DNA of 64,000 bases from Montifringilla adamsi (taxonomy: Eukaryota; Chordata; Aves; Passeriformes; Passeridae). The translations under genes were made by a program, and so were the position numbers. The notes beneath the pieces were generated by a model, which worked only from the letters and a program-made list of their open reading frames with translations, did not search any database and had not been told where the DNA came from. The DNA is taken from contig JAGGNK010006571.1 of NCBI GenBank assembly GCA_017590115.1, positions 248,001 through 312,000 on the forward strand. Direction: 5' to 3'. Of this stretch, positions 51,924-63,887 are shown one piece after another. Position 1 is the first letter of the stretch. The number at the start of each line of letters is the position of its first letter.

Positions 51924-52195
51924 CTCCATGACAGGGCAGGAAGCAATATTTTTAAACTGAAAGATTTAGACTGGACATAAAGAACAAATTTGTTGTCATG
52001 AGGGCAGTGAAACACTGGAACAGGTAGGTCGCCCAGAGAAGTTCTGGGTGCTCCATCACTGGAAGTTATCAAGGTCAGGCTGGATTGGTTTGAGCAAGCT
52101 GGTCTAGTGGAAAATGCTCCTGCCCACAGCAGTGGGGTTGGACTAGAAGATCTTTAAAGGCTCCTTCTAACTCTACCACTTAGGACTATATAATA
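51924..52195 (+). mobile_element. CR1 LINE 3' end
   Basis: Segments appear in consensus order: CCATGACAGGGCAGGAAGCA, TTTTAAACTGAAAGATTTAG, ACTGGACATAAAGAACAAAT, TGAAACACTGGAACAGGTAG, CCCAGAGAAGTTCTGGGTGC, CATCACTGGAAGTTATCAAG, GGTCTAGTGGAAAATGCTCC and GGTTGGACTAGAAGATCTTT. The right end lacks clean terminal repeats. This is the best preserved CR1 here, about 270 bases of 3' UTR in plus orientation, with no coding part. Confidence 0.93.
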
Positions 52196-54549
52196 ACTCC
52201 CAACCTCCACCCCTGAGTCCCCTTAGCAAACAGTCCTGAAATTCAGTGGCTGTGTTCTGGTCTATCCCAAAGCTGATTCACAGAGCAGCAAATTAGTTTC
52301 TGATAATATGGTCCAATAACTCATGTAAGGGTGGCCTGAATAACAGATTTCATCACTGATAATCACACACTTTTCACACAAACACACAATGCCTTTCTCT
52401 TGATGTGCACAGCAGACATGCTGGATTAAAAAGGAAGGAAAATAAGATGTAATAAAGGTGGGATTTATACAATTTATTGCAGAGAAGAGAGACACAGAAG
52501 TGAAGAAAATAACAGTTTCATAAGTATAAGAGTCACCTGTAACACTGGAAAACTGGCATCTGGTAAATGTCTCCTTTAATCCTAAATCTTACAGTAAGCC
52601 TAAATATGTTGTTTAGTTCAATGACAGATGACTAGATAACATCAGAGTTTCAGAACACAAGATAGGGATGTCAACAGACAGAATTAGAAAAAAAATATTG
52701 AAAACAATGTAGTCAAGAGGGTTTTGTGTCATTTTAAAATCTCATTTAGATTAGAAAGATTAAAAAATAATTCGGGACAACAAAAATATTACCTGGCACC
52801 AGAAAAACATTCCTCTGGCACAGAATACATATTTATGTTCATTCTGCAGATACTCCAAAAAACTCCTTGAAACATTCTCTAAAGTTATGTATGATTTTCC
52901 ATCCTGATAAGTTAGGTTCCTGTCAGTGTTTTATAAAACAGTCCTTATTTACCTACTCTTCTTCTCACATTTTCCTTTGTTTTCATCTAGCAGTCACACA
53001 ATCGTCAGCAGCATATATTTTGTCTGATTCTATCCCATGCATTTTCCGTCACATCTATATTGTCCTTTACTCTTTGCAGTGCTTAAAATTTAGTACAACA
53101 CATGACCAAAAACTAATAATAATAGTAATAATTAATAATATCATCATCATCTAAGGAAATTCCCACATTTTTAAGCTTTTTGTAAGGTTTAGAGAGGAGA
53201 CTAAAGGCTGCATAAATGTAAGCTACGTGTCTTGAAAAGGAATTCAGATTGATTTTTGATCAAAATCTGCCAGTGACTGGGTGCTTTGGAAAGTAAATAG
53301 AAATTTGAAATGCCACAGACAGACAGGGCACATCCAGGTCGCAGTAGCAAGGCCCTTTCCAATCCAGCATCAAACCTGGCAAACGATATGCCAGAGGTCC
53401 ACGTGAGGACAAGCCCTCAGCAGACAGACAGGAAGGAGCATCCCTCCTGTAACTGCCAATTTCTGGTGAAGTCTTCCAAATCAAACTGAGGTGGTAGCCG
53501 TGCAATTATAAAAAACATGAGATGAAGAATGGTAATAGAGCCCTGTGTCTGGGAAATGAGGTCCTCTGACTTGGTGGCAGAAAAAATGAAATGTACTCCC
53601 CTGCAGCTTCCTCGTCCCCAACCATAAAATTCCATAATCTCCAATAAAAGAGACATACTAAATTCTGCAAGAGGTGGCAACACTCATTACAATTAAGCTA
53701 CAAAACCAAATATCAAATTCTGAAAGATATTATTAATACCTCCTTCACTCACAAGAATTTTTAAAGAAGTTTGAATCAAAAACTTTTAAACTTCAGTCAT
53801 AGAACAGCTGCAAAGTCAAGATCACTGAAGACTTGGTCTTGGTATTTCCACACACATGGGTTAGAAACAATCACAAAGACAAGTGAGAGAAAAACAATAG
53901 TGAAGAACAAGGTAATCTTCGATTTCCATGTCCTCTAATCCATCCCCAGTTGAAGCGAAAGAACCGAAATCCATAGCTTATCTTCTTCCTTGATGTGGAG
54001 AGCAGGCAGAGGTTATATGTATAACTCTCATGGTTAACATCAGACTTTTCAACTAGGCAGAACAAACCACTAAATCTGCAACTCCCCTGAGTTCTTATGC
54101 ACACAGGAAACAAAGACAAGGAAAAGGTTGATGCTGCACATATATAAATTCTATTCCTCCAACCACAACAACAAAAGAGAAACTGAAAATAGGCAACCAA
54201 TTAAAAGAATGGCTACTTAACACCCTCTCAAGTAAATTTCCTTAAAATAAGTAACAACAACAACAACACACCTTTCAGAATCTAAAGTTAAAAGTGTTAA
54301 AATTGAACCAACACACACACACAAAAAAAAAAAAAACCTTTTTGATAATGAAACTCAGGGTCAATACCACCTTTGATTGTCAAGAAACTGTTGTGGAATC
54401 AAAAGACACAGTCCAGGCACTGCTATCACACCTGCCAACCCACCCACATGCTGAAGAAGCTGTAGGTCTTGACAGGGCCAACAGAGCTGGAGAGCAGGGG
54501 CTGTAAATCACAGCCTTGCACATTTTAAAAAATAAACTGTTATAAGATT
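52196..54549. other. non-coding background with (AC)n-A run
   Basis: AT-rich. Holds an (AAC)n stretch at about 54251-54270, and (AC)6-7 followed by A14 at 54310-54336. No repeat family or gene recognised. Confidence 0.45.
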
Positions 54550-54775
54550 TTGGAGCAAGTGTTAAAAAAAATGCATTTTAATTGGTGTCCAGGCCAAGCC
54601 CTTCAAACAAATTACTACAAATACTGAAATACAGATCTGGCGCTAAAAAGGAACAGGTCATACTTTAATCTTACAACTGGGATCATATTTCCGTGCTGCA
54701 GAGAACATTGCTAATTAATGAACGACTTTCAGCCCGAGCTAACAGATGTGTAGAAAGCACCAGAACTATCTAGAC
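54550..54775. promoter_or_regulatory. CNE-like block
   Basis: Repeat-free. Contains ATGCATTTTAATTGGTGTCC, CAGATCTGGCGC, TTACAACTGGGATCATATTT and GCTAATTAATGAACGACTTT, with a homeodomain-type TAATTA at 54712-54717 and more CpG than the background. The texture suggests a conserved regulatory element. It lies about 200 bases upstream of the exon candidate at 54960. Confidence 0.35.
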
Positions 54776-54959
54776 TACCTTGAGAAAAGAAAAAACTAGT
54801 TTCTCTCTTCTCTAGTTGTAAAAGCATAGCTAGCCTTGCAGAGAGACAAAGCAGTGGCGAAGGTTTCTGATTATCCAGGGAACACAGAACCTGCTTGACA
54901 GCAAGCAGATCTGGTTAATGCCTGGACCCTCGTGACTTCATCATGCCTTCCTTGAAAAG

Positions 54960-55083
54960 GATCAGCCTCCAGTTTCTGATAAAGATCATTTCCAAGCTTC
55001 TGAAACCAGCAAAAAGTTAGTGTTGATCATGAAAATGAATTCTGTTCACAGTCTCAAGAATATCAAGACTGCTTTAAAGACAG
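54960..55083 (+). CDS. best exon-like open frame on the plus strand, gene not recognised
   Basis: A frame that opens just after a stop at about 54933 runs to a near-consensus donor, AAGACAG|GTAAGA, at 55083, some 49 codons with no stop. The translation includes EKDQPPVSDKDHFQASETSK, KLVLIMKMNSVHSLKNIK and TALKT. About a third of codons are RNY and nearly 60% end in a pyrimidine, both coding-like. The proposed 3' splice site (CATGCCTTCCTTGAAAAG) is mediocre; a CAG at 55049-55051 would leave a 32-base microexon. I recognise no family. Start is phase 0 and end phase 1 if the acceptor is right. Confidence 0.25.
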
Positions 55084-55876
55084 GTAAGAAAAAGTAAGCA
55101 AAATGTGACTTGGTTTTTTTGCTATCCCAGTTGAAGGGTCAAAGGAATTAGGTGGCCAGCCACCAACTCAATTCCTGCAACTAGTGGTCCTTCCTGATAA
55201 ATATGGAAAGAGTGCAGCCAGTCCACAGACCAAAATTTTCATGTAGAGCAGAAAACTATATTTGAATGATGGTCCTTGCAGGGCTCAAGCTAACAACAGG
55301 TACTTCAAATTCCTGCTTCCACTCCCTGTTTTTCAGCCACTACTGGTCTGTCACTTGATGCTTGGACTTGGTTGTATTACATGCACAAGCTCATCAGCCA
55401 GTGCTGGAAGCTGCTTGAGTTTCACAGTTTTACTCCCCAGACTGTTTTTGATGCTCTCTCCTTTTCCAACATCTCTCACGTTCGGTCCTGCACTTTCATT
55501 ACACACCTATTTATAGCTGGAGAGGCCGGAGGAGGGAGAAGCCATTTACAGGTAGGTTCTCACTTTAGTAACACTGAGAGAAGAGAACAATGGAGTTGAG
55601 GTTTCCAGCCAAAGTTTGGGGGCAGTACTACCCCTTTACTCCACTGTGATTAGCAAGTCACACACATAACTTCCCACAGGCACCTCCCTTGTTTTCTGGG
55701 TGCCTAGCTTGCAAGATGGAATGTGAAATAAACAGTCATGACACAAATATAAAACCTCTGGGTTAGATTTTCCAATTTTAAAGTTAGCTACAAATTTTCT
55801 AAATTGCAAATTCTTTACTTTGGTTTTCTTCCATACCCCATTTTTCAAGTGCTGCAGTAACAGAGCTACTGAACAC
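55084..55876. other. non-coding background
   Basis: No repeat family. The 84- and 75-codon plus-strand frames at 55262-55599 overlap each other and lack domains. Confidence 0.4.
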
Positions 55877-55885
55877 AAAAAAAAG

Positions 55886-55928
<43 letters not shown>
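55877..55928 (+). repeat. long poly-A (A8-G-A43)
   Basis: A43 preceded by A8 and a single G. No retroposed body or target-site duplication is evident, so it is probably an expanded mononucleotide repeat. Confidence 0.95.
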
Positions 55929-55929
<1 letters not shown>

Positions 55930-57499
55930 CCAAAACCATTAACTGTTGTTGTTACAAGTTCCAAACAGCAAATGGGTTTGGCCATGTAGGTAGAGCAGAA
56001 AAAGTGAAGAGCCTTAAAGTTTCTAAGCAGAATCTCAATTCATCACTTGCCAAAGAAAAAAAGGCATATGTGATAAAGAGTACAGTTATGTCATGTACTG
56101 AAGAAAAGGTCATACCTCAGGAGCTCCAAGCTGCCCAACAAACCCAGGGGAAAAAATAAGACTTGTAGACACAGCAGAATTGTGTTAACTTAAGTCTGAC
56201 ACTGCAATGAACTGAAAAGTTTGCACAGCCTTCAGATGGGAGCTGGCTCCCTGCCAGGCACCTTGAACCATAAACAGAACAAGCTTCCTTCTGCCTTTAA
56301 ATGTTGTGTGGGCACATTCAGAACATGATAACAAGAGGCATGACAGGACACCAAGAAAAAAGCCATACCTCTGTGCTTCTGATCATAGGAAGCTGTTTTG
56401 TTTTGTTGTTTAATACCAGGATGCATTCAACGCAGCCGAGTCAAACAACACGGAAATGGTATTTCCATGTTCTGGAAGTGCCCTAAGCTAGCCATCATTT
56501 TCAGTGTTACAGAAGTGGGAATGAGGAAATCAGATAATGTCCTGCTCCTGCAGAGGTCTGACTATAAAACACAGCAATTCATCCAGAAGTTACTTGCATA
56601 AGGATTAGAGTGAATGAATCCACAGTAATTATCCAAGGAGCAGTAACTCCCAAACAGTGCAGGAGACACTGCAAATGTTCTCTGCATTTGAAAAAAACCG
56701 CACTACCTCAGGTAAGATGTGTTGTATTTAAATAATAAATAAATCAACACACACAACATTGTGGAGTTTAAAGTTTTCTAAACTTAATCTATATAATATC
56801 AAAACAACCTGAAACATACTTCATGGCTCAAGGATCAGTAATTTAGAGGTAAGCAACAGAGTTCCAGATTTCAGAACTAACAGCATGGAACAAAAGATCA
56901 ATGCCCACTAGGAAAGAAATTATTAACATATGTGGTACAGCACTAGCAATGTAGTGCTAATTGCTAAAACTACACTATTATAATAAAGAACACAGATGGT
57001 ATTTGATAAAAAAATAAAGATCATCATAAATTACTTGTTGCAAAAAACGAAAAGAGCCTACATTAGCTTATAATTTGTTTAGCAACAAATTATGTTCTGC
57101 ACTTTGCAAACAAAGAATTTATACTGAAAATGTTACTTAATAAGTACACAAACCAATGCCAGGACTCCATTTGTTAAAAAACAGTCTTCATCTCACAGAT
57201 TTCACAGGTCTGTTCCTGGAAGCTGGGGAGTATTTCCACAAATGCTAAAAGAGATGACAGCCAAGGCTTGAAGCTGAGCAATACTCTTTTTTCTAGCCCA
57301 CTCAGAAACAAAGAACAGCACCCTTCAATGTTTTTTGGGGGGAGAAAAGGGGGAAGGTTTATCTTCATATCTTTGTATACAGCTAAATATATACAGCAGA
57401 CAATAACCCATTGGCATTGGCCAGGACAGAATAGACTTTTTCAACTCACTGTTTCATCTATTTTTATCCTAAAGTCTTGAAGCTAAGAAATCATTATTG
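55929..57499. other. non-coding background
   Basis: AT-rich, with short G runs near 57339-57356. Nothing recognised. Confidence 0.4.
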
Positions 57500-57557
57500 T
57501 ATATTCTTAAACAAAACAAAAAAACTTAAAAAAAAAAAAACAAAACCAAAAAAACCT
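57500..57557 (+). repeat. A-rich tract with C/CC interruptions
   Basis: A-rich low-complexity DNA of the same type as at 15888 and 45800. Confidence 0.8.
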
Positions 57558-58330
57558 TTTTAAAATGCCTGAGCATGTTGTTTTTTGTTCTGGAAGCCTA
57601 TCTTCTGGAATAAGTAACCCAACACCGAAAATCTGTTTTCCATAAGGATACTAGTCAAGCTGTAATTATGCTTGCAAATATAAAAGAAAAAAAAAAGTCA
57701 GTTTTTAATTTCTACCTTAAGATATGGGGAAGTAGTTAGCTTTGATGCCAGTTTCTTCTATTTCACTTATTTCACCAGTATCATTCACAGTTTCTAGTGC
57801 AAACCAGATGATAACAACCCAATTCTGACTAGCACACTAGCTAGGTGTGTCACTTCCACCACCTGTTCTTTAGCAAAGCAGAAAATAATAATCCCTTTTC
57901 CCATTTTTATACCACAGTTGATCTTGTTCTGTAGCTCACAGACTGTTTACATGACTGAAAACAAAAAGTGCTTCAAGTGTTGGCAGAAAGAAACTTCTGT
58001 GCCAGGAAACTCTCACTGACATCTCCATGCACAAGGCCAAGAGGCAGGACTCCAGCTGCCACTGGAAAAGGGCTCCCAGCTCCTTTGCTACAGAACCCAT
58101 GGTGGCTGCAGCACTGGGCTGATCTGCACAACACTTTGCATTACAAGTGCACATCACTCTGCATCACTGGCTCACACTGCAGCCAGCCCAGACATCCCTG
58201 GACACTTATCCACACTGTGAGAAGGACCACCCTGCACTTACCACAACATGGAAAGTGCTAAATTTTCTGTACCAGAGTATTTAGGTTCCAGAAAAATTTA
58301 ACTGTTCCCTGTTGAATAATCTTTGTGATT
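57558..58330. other. non-coding background
   Basis: GC-richer between about 57960 and 58260, with overlapping 97- and 73-codon frames on opposite strands. No domain or repeat recognised. Confidence 0.4.
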
Positions 58331-58350
58331 AAAAAAAAAAAAAAAAAAAA
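58331..58350 (+). repeat. poly-A tract (20 A)
   Basis: A20, 33 bases before a CR1 tail. CR1 does not end in poly-A, so the two are probably independent. Confidence 0.95.
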
Positions 58351-58383
58351 GAGAAACCCAAAAACAGGATACCATTATTATTA

Positions 58384-58450
58384 GGAGTTGGACTTGAGGA
58401 TGCCTGTGGGTCCCTTCCAGCTCAGGACAGTCTCTGATTCTGTGATTATT
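58384..58450 (+). mobile_element. CR1 LINE 3' tail
   Basis: GGAGTTGGACTTGAGGATGC, CTGTGGGTCCCTTCCAGCTC and GATTCTGTGATTATT match the last 65 or so bases of CR1, including the terminal ATTCTGTG-type repeat. Plus orientation, severely 5'-truncated. Confidence 0.88.
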
Positions 58451-59579
58451 GAACAGTTTCCAGGAAAAACTGGTGTCAGTAAGGATGAAGTGAACACTGG
58501 TGACAATCCCAGCGTTGTATTACATTAATACACCTAGGGAAGTTGTAATCTTTTAATGTGACATAATTGACCCACAGCAAAATAAGTCTTCCCAATTCAT
58601 TTCTTATTACTATTCCATTGTAGTTTTGATTAGAAGTTACTCTTTTTCCTCTGGTAGACAAAAAGATTAATTTTTTTCATACAAAATTGATCATGTTGTC
58701 TTTATATGACATGTGAACTCAGACCATCCAAAATTCCTTTCATAATTCCTTAATTTATGGACCAAACATACACTTTAATGCTGAGTATTAAATACAGATA
58801 TTTATACTTAAACTTCACATCTGAGGATGAAAAGCATAAAATAATCAGTAATGATTTGGGAACATATACACTTCAGAGCTATATTGCAAATGTTTCTTAC
58901 ACAGTTGATCATATCTTATTAAAAGGCAACTCTTACTAACTCATTATTTTTTAAAAGCCCTAACTAGTACCTTACTCCTCAGTCAGTCCTTTACAAGTAC
59001 TGTTATCAGAAAAAAAAAAAAAATAAAAAATCTTTCTTCCAAGCCCTCGCTTTACCAGAAGCTGACTCATGTATCAACACAAACCTACTGTTTTAAAAGT
59101 AACAGTGTAGTGTGGAATTCAGCAGTGATACATAAAACCTGTTTGTTTACAGCCTGTAGGCCACTTCTATGCCAAGCATAAGACTGCAAACAGCTTTTGC
59201 TGCCACACCTAAGCCAGACAATAACCAAAGACAGAGGGTTGAGAACACTATAAACATGCTGTCACAAAATAAAAAACCTCCTTCTATATGTATTTCAGAT
59301 TGATTAATAATTAGTTAATTACTAATAAGTCTTGGATTATTTTTAATATGTAGGTTTGGTTTTGCTCACACATGCTATTTTTCCCCATGCTCCCACACAG
59401 TTCAGTTTTCAGTTAGACAATTCTCTACAAAAACAGGAGAAATAATTTTGTTATTAATGCTCGATGTCAACAAAGATAGATGCAGAAGAAACTCAGTCAA
59501 GAGCACAACATATGATTGTACTTTTTATTACCAGCTCAGAAGACAGGGGAATAAAACCCAAATCAACTTTGCTGCAAGC
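58451..59579. other. non-coding background
   Basis: A run of A broken by one T near 59010-59030; nothing else recognised. Confidence 0.4.
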
Positions 59580-59705
59580 ATGAGAGAGGGTGGGACTCCA
59601 TAATTTAGATGAGAAAGCAAGTTATAAATAACGGAGGCTGACACTTTAGAGGATTAGTTACAGCCTCATTTCCAAGCCATTGCCGTAATGAAGGCACCTA
59701 GGAAG
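59580..59705. promoter_or_regulatory. short CNE-like block
   Basis: TCCATAATTTAGATGAGAAA, GTTATAAATAACGGAGGCTG and GCCATTGCCGTAATGAAGGC: repeat-free, with CpGs and TAAT cores. Conservation is inferred from texture only. Confidence 0.25.
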
Positions 59706-62689
59706 AGAGATGTACATGCTTGTTTGTTTTTATTACATCACTTAAAGGCTGCTTGGCTTTGTTTAGCTTCAGTTATCATGGTCTGTAAACACACAAGCTC
59801 CAAATTAGAGGACTTGGAGAACCTTGCAGAGCACATTTCACTCACTGCAGTCTCCCATTTCTGCCACAATCCCAGAGGTTTCCTGCAGCTAAGCCACAGG
59901 GTCTCACTTGTATGGAGACATCGCAGGAGGCACAGCCAGAGCACTGGGGCTGGCACAGGGAGACCTCCTCAGCCCCTTGAGAGCACGGCTGCTCAGAAGC
60001 TGCTAATGAAAAATTTCACGAGACAAGCTCATAAACCAGCACCTCACAAGTGAAGAGTGAACATGGCATCCACAGCCAGTGCCTACCAGCATCTGCACAG
60101 ATCCAGCCCCAGCTCATCATGGTTCCTGGACATCACCATTTGCCCACTGCCTACAGAAAACACTGGTGATGGGAGCCCAGCTTTGTATCGCTAAATCCAT
60201 CAGCTGAATTGGGCACCAGCACTAACAGTTGCAGCAGAGAATACAAAGAGCAGTTAAGTAACCAAGTTTCAGTCACTAACAATGAAAACAAAAAAAGAAT
60301 AAATGAAAGTCTGAATATCAGAAATAAATTTACAACAAACTATTTGCAGCTGAATAATCCAACAATACCTACAAACACTGGGAAGGTGGGAGGGGATAAA
60401 AAAAATCACACAGAACAAACAAGATTTCTTCATTTCCTTTAATTTATAAAGGAAAAGGATTTTAAAACTTTACTGTGATTTATGTGCTCTCCTCATGATG
60501 TTCTATTGGATGCTCATGCTAAAGACAGGTTTAATCTCCAGCCACATTCTTTTAATAGCAGTTGTAGTTTATGTTCCAGGACAAGTGTCAGTAGCTAATG
60601 ATCCTCCTCTTATTGATTCCGCCTTGATAGGATTAAAACTCATTTTCCTGATCTTGACACACAAAGCCCCTCTCTTGTACATTACAATATATAATTTGGG
60701 TAGTGGAAAGCATTTAACAAGATCAGGACCACCAGTATGGCCAGACATAAGGCCAAACAAAATCCCCTTTTGGCAAAGTTTTGTGACCAATCCATGCCAC
60801 TTCACTACTACTGGAGCTGCTTAAATTCCTCTGGCTACAGGAATTCTGCAGGAAAGTATTTGTCCATGGGATAGTTCTGTCTTACTGTGGATTTGCTTTT
60901 AACAATCAAGTAATTTTCTGAAAGTAAAAAAAATAGAAACAGGTAGTGCAACACATGTACAAAGAAAATATATGAGTGTAGTGGGCAAAAAAATTGCTCA
61001 GTATGATCACTCTGTCAACCATGCTTTTTTTCTAGCATTTTCTTACCATCAGTAGGAATTACCAGTTCAGATGACAAGCCAAGTACATTCAGGAGGTTCA
61101 AAACTCTTTATCTTGTGCTCAGAATTGGACCTCACCCCTTGGGTGCTCAGTCCAGGACACCAGTGATGAGTACATTTAAACCACAGGCCACAGAAGTTAA
61201 ACAGATCAGAAGCTCACAGAAAAATAAAAAAAAATCTGATAGGAAGAATTTTCAGGGACACAAGACCCATTAGGGTGCCTCATCTAAGTAGCTGAACAAG
61301 TTATTTGAGACAGCACAAAAAATCTGCCTCCCCACCTGACAGCGAAGTGGGAACTCTGGATCCATCTAACATTTCTCACTCGTAGTAGCAATGCTGGAAC
61401 AGGCAAAGATACCCAGTCTTCTAAAATCATAGTCAGCTTTGTCAAAGAGGTACTTAACAGAAGCTTCAGGTGCCCTATTCTCGCACTATACATCAGCTTT
61501 TGGTTTTAACATGCTCTGGGGTAACAGACACTTACCTAGGAGTCCCATTCTGCATAGCCGTGAGGGAACACACACAATTCATCTCACTTTCCTTTTCATT
61601 ATTAATTGTTAGACTTCTAACTCAAGGCTATCTTTATCTTATCCCAGTACCAATCTGATTAAGGGATGCAAACCTTTCACCTTTCAATTACGTAGTAAAT
61701 TTTCACTGCTTCATGAAACTGATTAATCCTGTCATATCCTTACCCATAGATAACTTAAAATGTGTCTGCAGTACAGAACCAATTATCTTTGACCGATAAA
61801 GGAGGCATCCTTCCTTCTTCTTATTTCCTTTGGGTTATCCTTTTTTTTTTCTACCCTACCTATCAAGTCTTCTTAGGTAAGGTCTTTTCACTGCAAGAAC
61901 AGTGAAAAGTGAACTGTGAAACAGCATGATCAATCTCATGCTTTTAATATGTTAGTCTTGGAATAATACTCTACGAGATATGTAGAACAAGTACTGGAAG
62001 TCCTCAAAAGTAAAAAGCTGAGATAGTCTGCAAAATGTGCTAGAAGAGGCTAAATTAAAACAAATACAGCGTGAACATGACTGGACAATCTGTTCCAGTC
62101 CCAAGCAACCTTCACTCAGTGATTCTGGGATGGTCACAACACCTATGCAGCGCCCACCTGGGTCAGGTGTGGTGAGGTACCACAGTGACACTGTGTAGAG
62201 AGGAAACACAGCCAGTGTCCAGCACTCTTTCCCTGAATAATTAAATGCTTGTCTAAAAGACCACTTTAGAAGTAGCAGACTGCCGGGAGAAAGAATTTTT
62301 GTTCTCTGTTCTGTTAAGCTGGTTTCCAAAAGAGAAATCAGCTTTGAATAAGTAATGCAGTGTCTAGGGATAAGTGGCTACATTTACTTTAAACACAGTT
62401 AAAACAAAAACATCCATGAGTTACTAGACAAGCAGGATACATTTTCTTTCACTACTGGATATCAAATGTCAGAAGGATCCTATGGAGTTAAAACAACAAA
62501 AACAAATTAAAACCAAAAAAATTCTTCTAATGCCATTAAGAGCATAAAGATCTCAAGGTAAACTCAGATGATATTATAACATCCAAGAGTTAAAGCATGA
62601 ACATTTTCTGCTAGCCCTTTTTCCAAAAGGCCAGTCACACAAAAACAAATTCTCCTCTTTCTTCCCTCTTCTTTTTTTCTTTGTTAAAT
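59706..62689. other. non-coding background
   Basis: Includes overlapping open frames on both strands at 60495-60824 and frames of 121 (59688-60053, plus) and 125 codons (61952-62329, minus). None has a recognisable domain or a good splice pair. No repeat family recognised. Confidence 0.4.
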
Positions 62690-63060
62690 ATGTCTCTGTT
62701 TGGGGAAGTGGAAACTTTCAAATGCACAGATGTTTGTGATTGCACACTAGCAGCCTGCTGGGAGCCATTAATGGTGTAGAGAGTAAAGTTATTCAATCAT
62801 CTATAAGTCACTTTTCAAAAGTGTTGCACTCAGTCAAGGGAGTGATTAATGGTGTCCAGCAATGACACAGATTACCCCCTGCCCATGAAAGCCCTTTGAT
62901 TTTAATGCAGTTAAGCTACTGAAGTAAACAAACCAATTTGGGTGTTCGACGAGCTCTTTGTCTCATTAAAAATTATTTGACTAGACTAGTGGTAAAAGAG
63001 TATTGCATATGTCCCCAAACTCAATTTGGTATTCTGTAATCATAGCAGCAATTACATTTG
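62690..63060. promoter_or_regulatory. CNE-like block with duplicated homeodomain motif
   Basis: The 11-mer ATTAATGGTGT occurs twice (62767-62777 and 62845-62855). Between and after lie CACTTTTCAAAAGTG (a palindrome-like pair), a TCF/LEF-type CCCTTTGATTTT near 62892, GTTCGACGAGCTC and CAATTTGGTATTCTGTAATC. No simple repeat interrupts it until A15 at 63062-63076. This is the clearest enhancer-like block in the window; its function is inferred. Confidence 0.42.
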
Positions 63061-63660
63061 CAAAAAAAAAAAAAAAGTTTAGAAATTAACAGCAGCAGAA
63101 AATGGTCAACCTTTCATTAGGAACTTTCATTACAGATTTTTGCACGTAACGAAATTAATATTTTCTAATCACCATGGTACAGCAAGCAAGTTTCTGTATG
63201 TTTCAAAGAGGCCAATAGCAACTACAGTCACCGGACAAAAGTTTCAGCAAGAGTGGCAAATTTGCTCTTCAAAAGCAGACAGCCCTCTACTCCTCCCAAG
63301 TAGGCTTCCTGCAAATTGCAGGTCCTTCATCCCTTGAGAACACCTGCTGCAGTTTGATGTCCAGCTGAGCTTGGCACTTCATGTCAGGGCAAGTTTTCTT
63401 TCCCTCACTTGTACAACCAAAATGATGAGTATGAATGCAGCAAGTTGAATTATCAAGGCTGAGGCAATTTGTTTCTTTATTTAAGTGTCAGGTGCCCCAT
63501 AAAGATTGGAATTCACTGTTCTGGCAGTAAATTTGAGTTCACAATACCTGTGAGTGTATGGCTACCTTTGTGCTCTGCACACAAAGTGCCAGAGGCAACT
63601 ACCTCAGAAAGCACAGGGAGAAGCCAGGCACTTCAGCAAAGCTGAAGGCAAACCTCTGCC

Positions 63661-63887
63661 CGAGGAGTCCCGGAGGGAGTACCCACTGTGGCCATGGCCT
63701 GATGACCGCTTCAATTCTTTTTGAGCTGATGCAACAGGACGGTGCCCCAGAGCTATTTGCGGTGCTAACACCACCTGCTCTGCGTGAAGTCCCACACGGG
63801 TCCTGGCCCCCGAGAGCTGGCTGCAGCAGTGGCTGTGAGACGGCTTCCTGTGCCACACCACAGCCTCAGGTGCCACTTCACAGCACG
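63661..63887. other. CpG-enriched patch near the right edge
   Basis: Ten CpGs in about 227 GC-rich bases, against rare CpG elsewhere. Overlapping frames of 121 (plus), 103 and 85 codons (minus) are all open here, which reflects low stop density. Too small for a classical CpG island. It might mark a minor promoter or exon; I see no decisive splice site or TATA context. Confidence 0.4.

Noticed and set aside
61952..62329. 125-codon minus-strand frame
   Set aside because: No domain, no splice sites in register, ordinary codon-position composition by eye.
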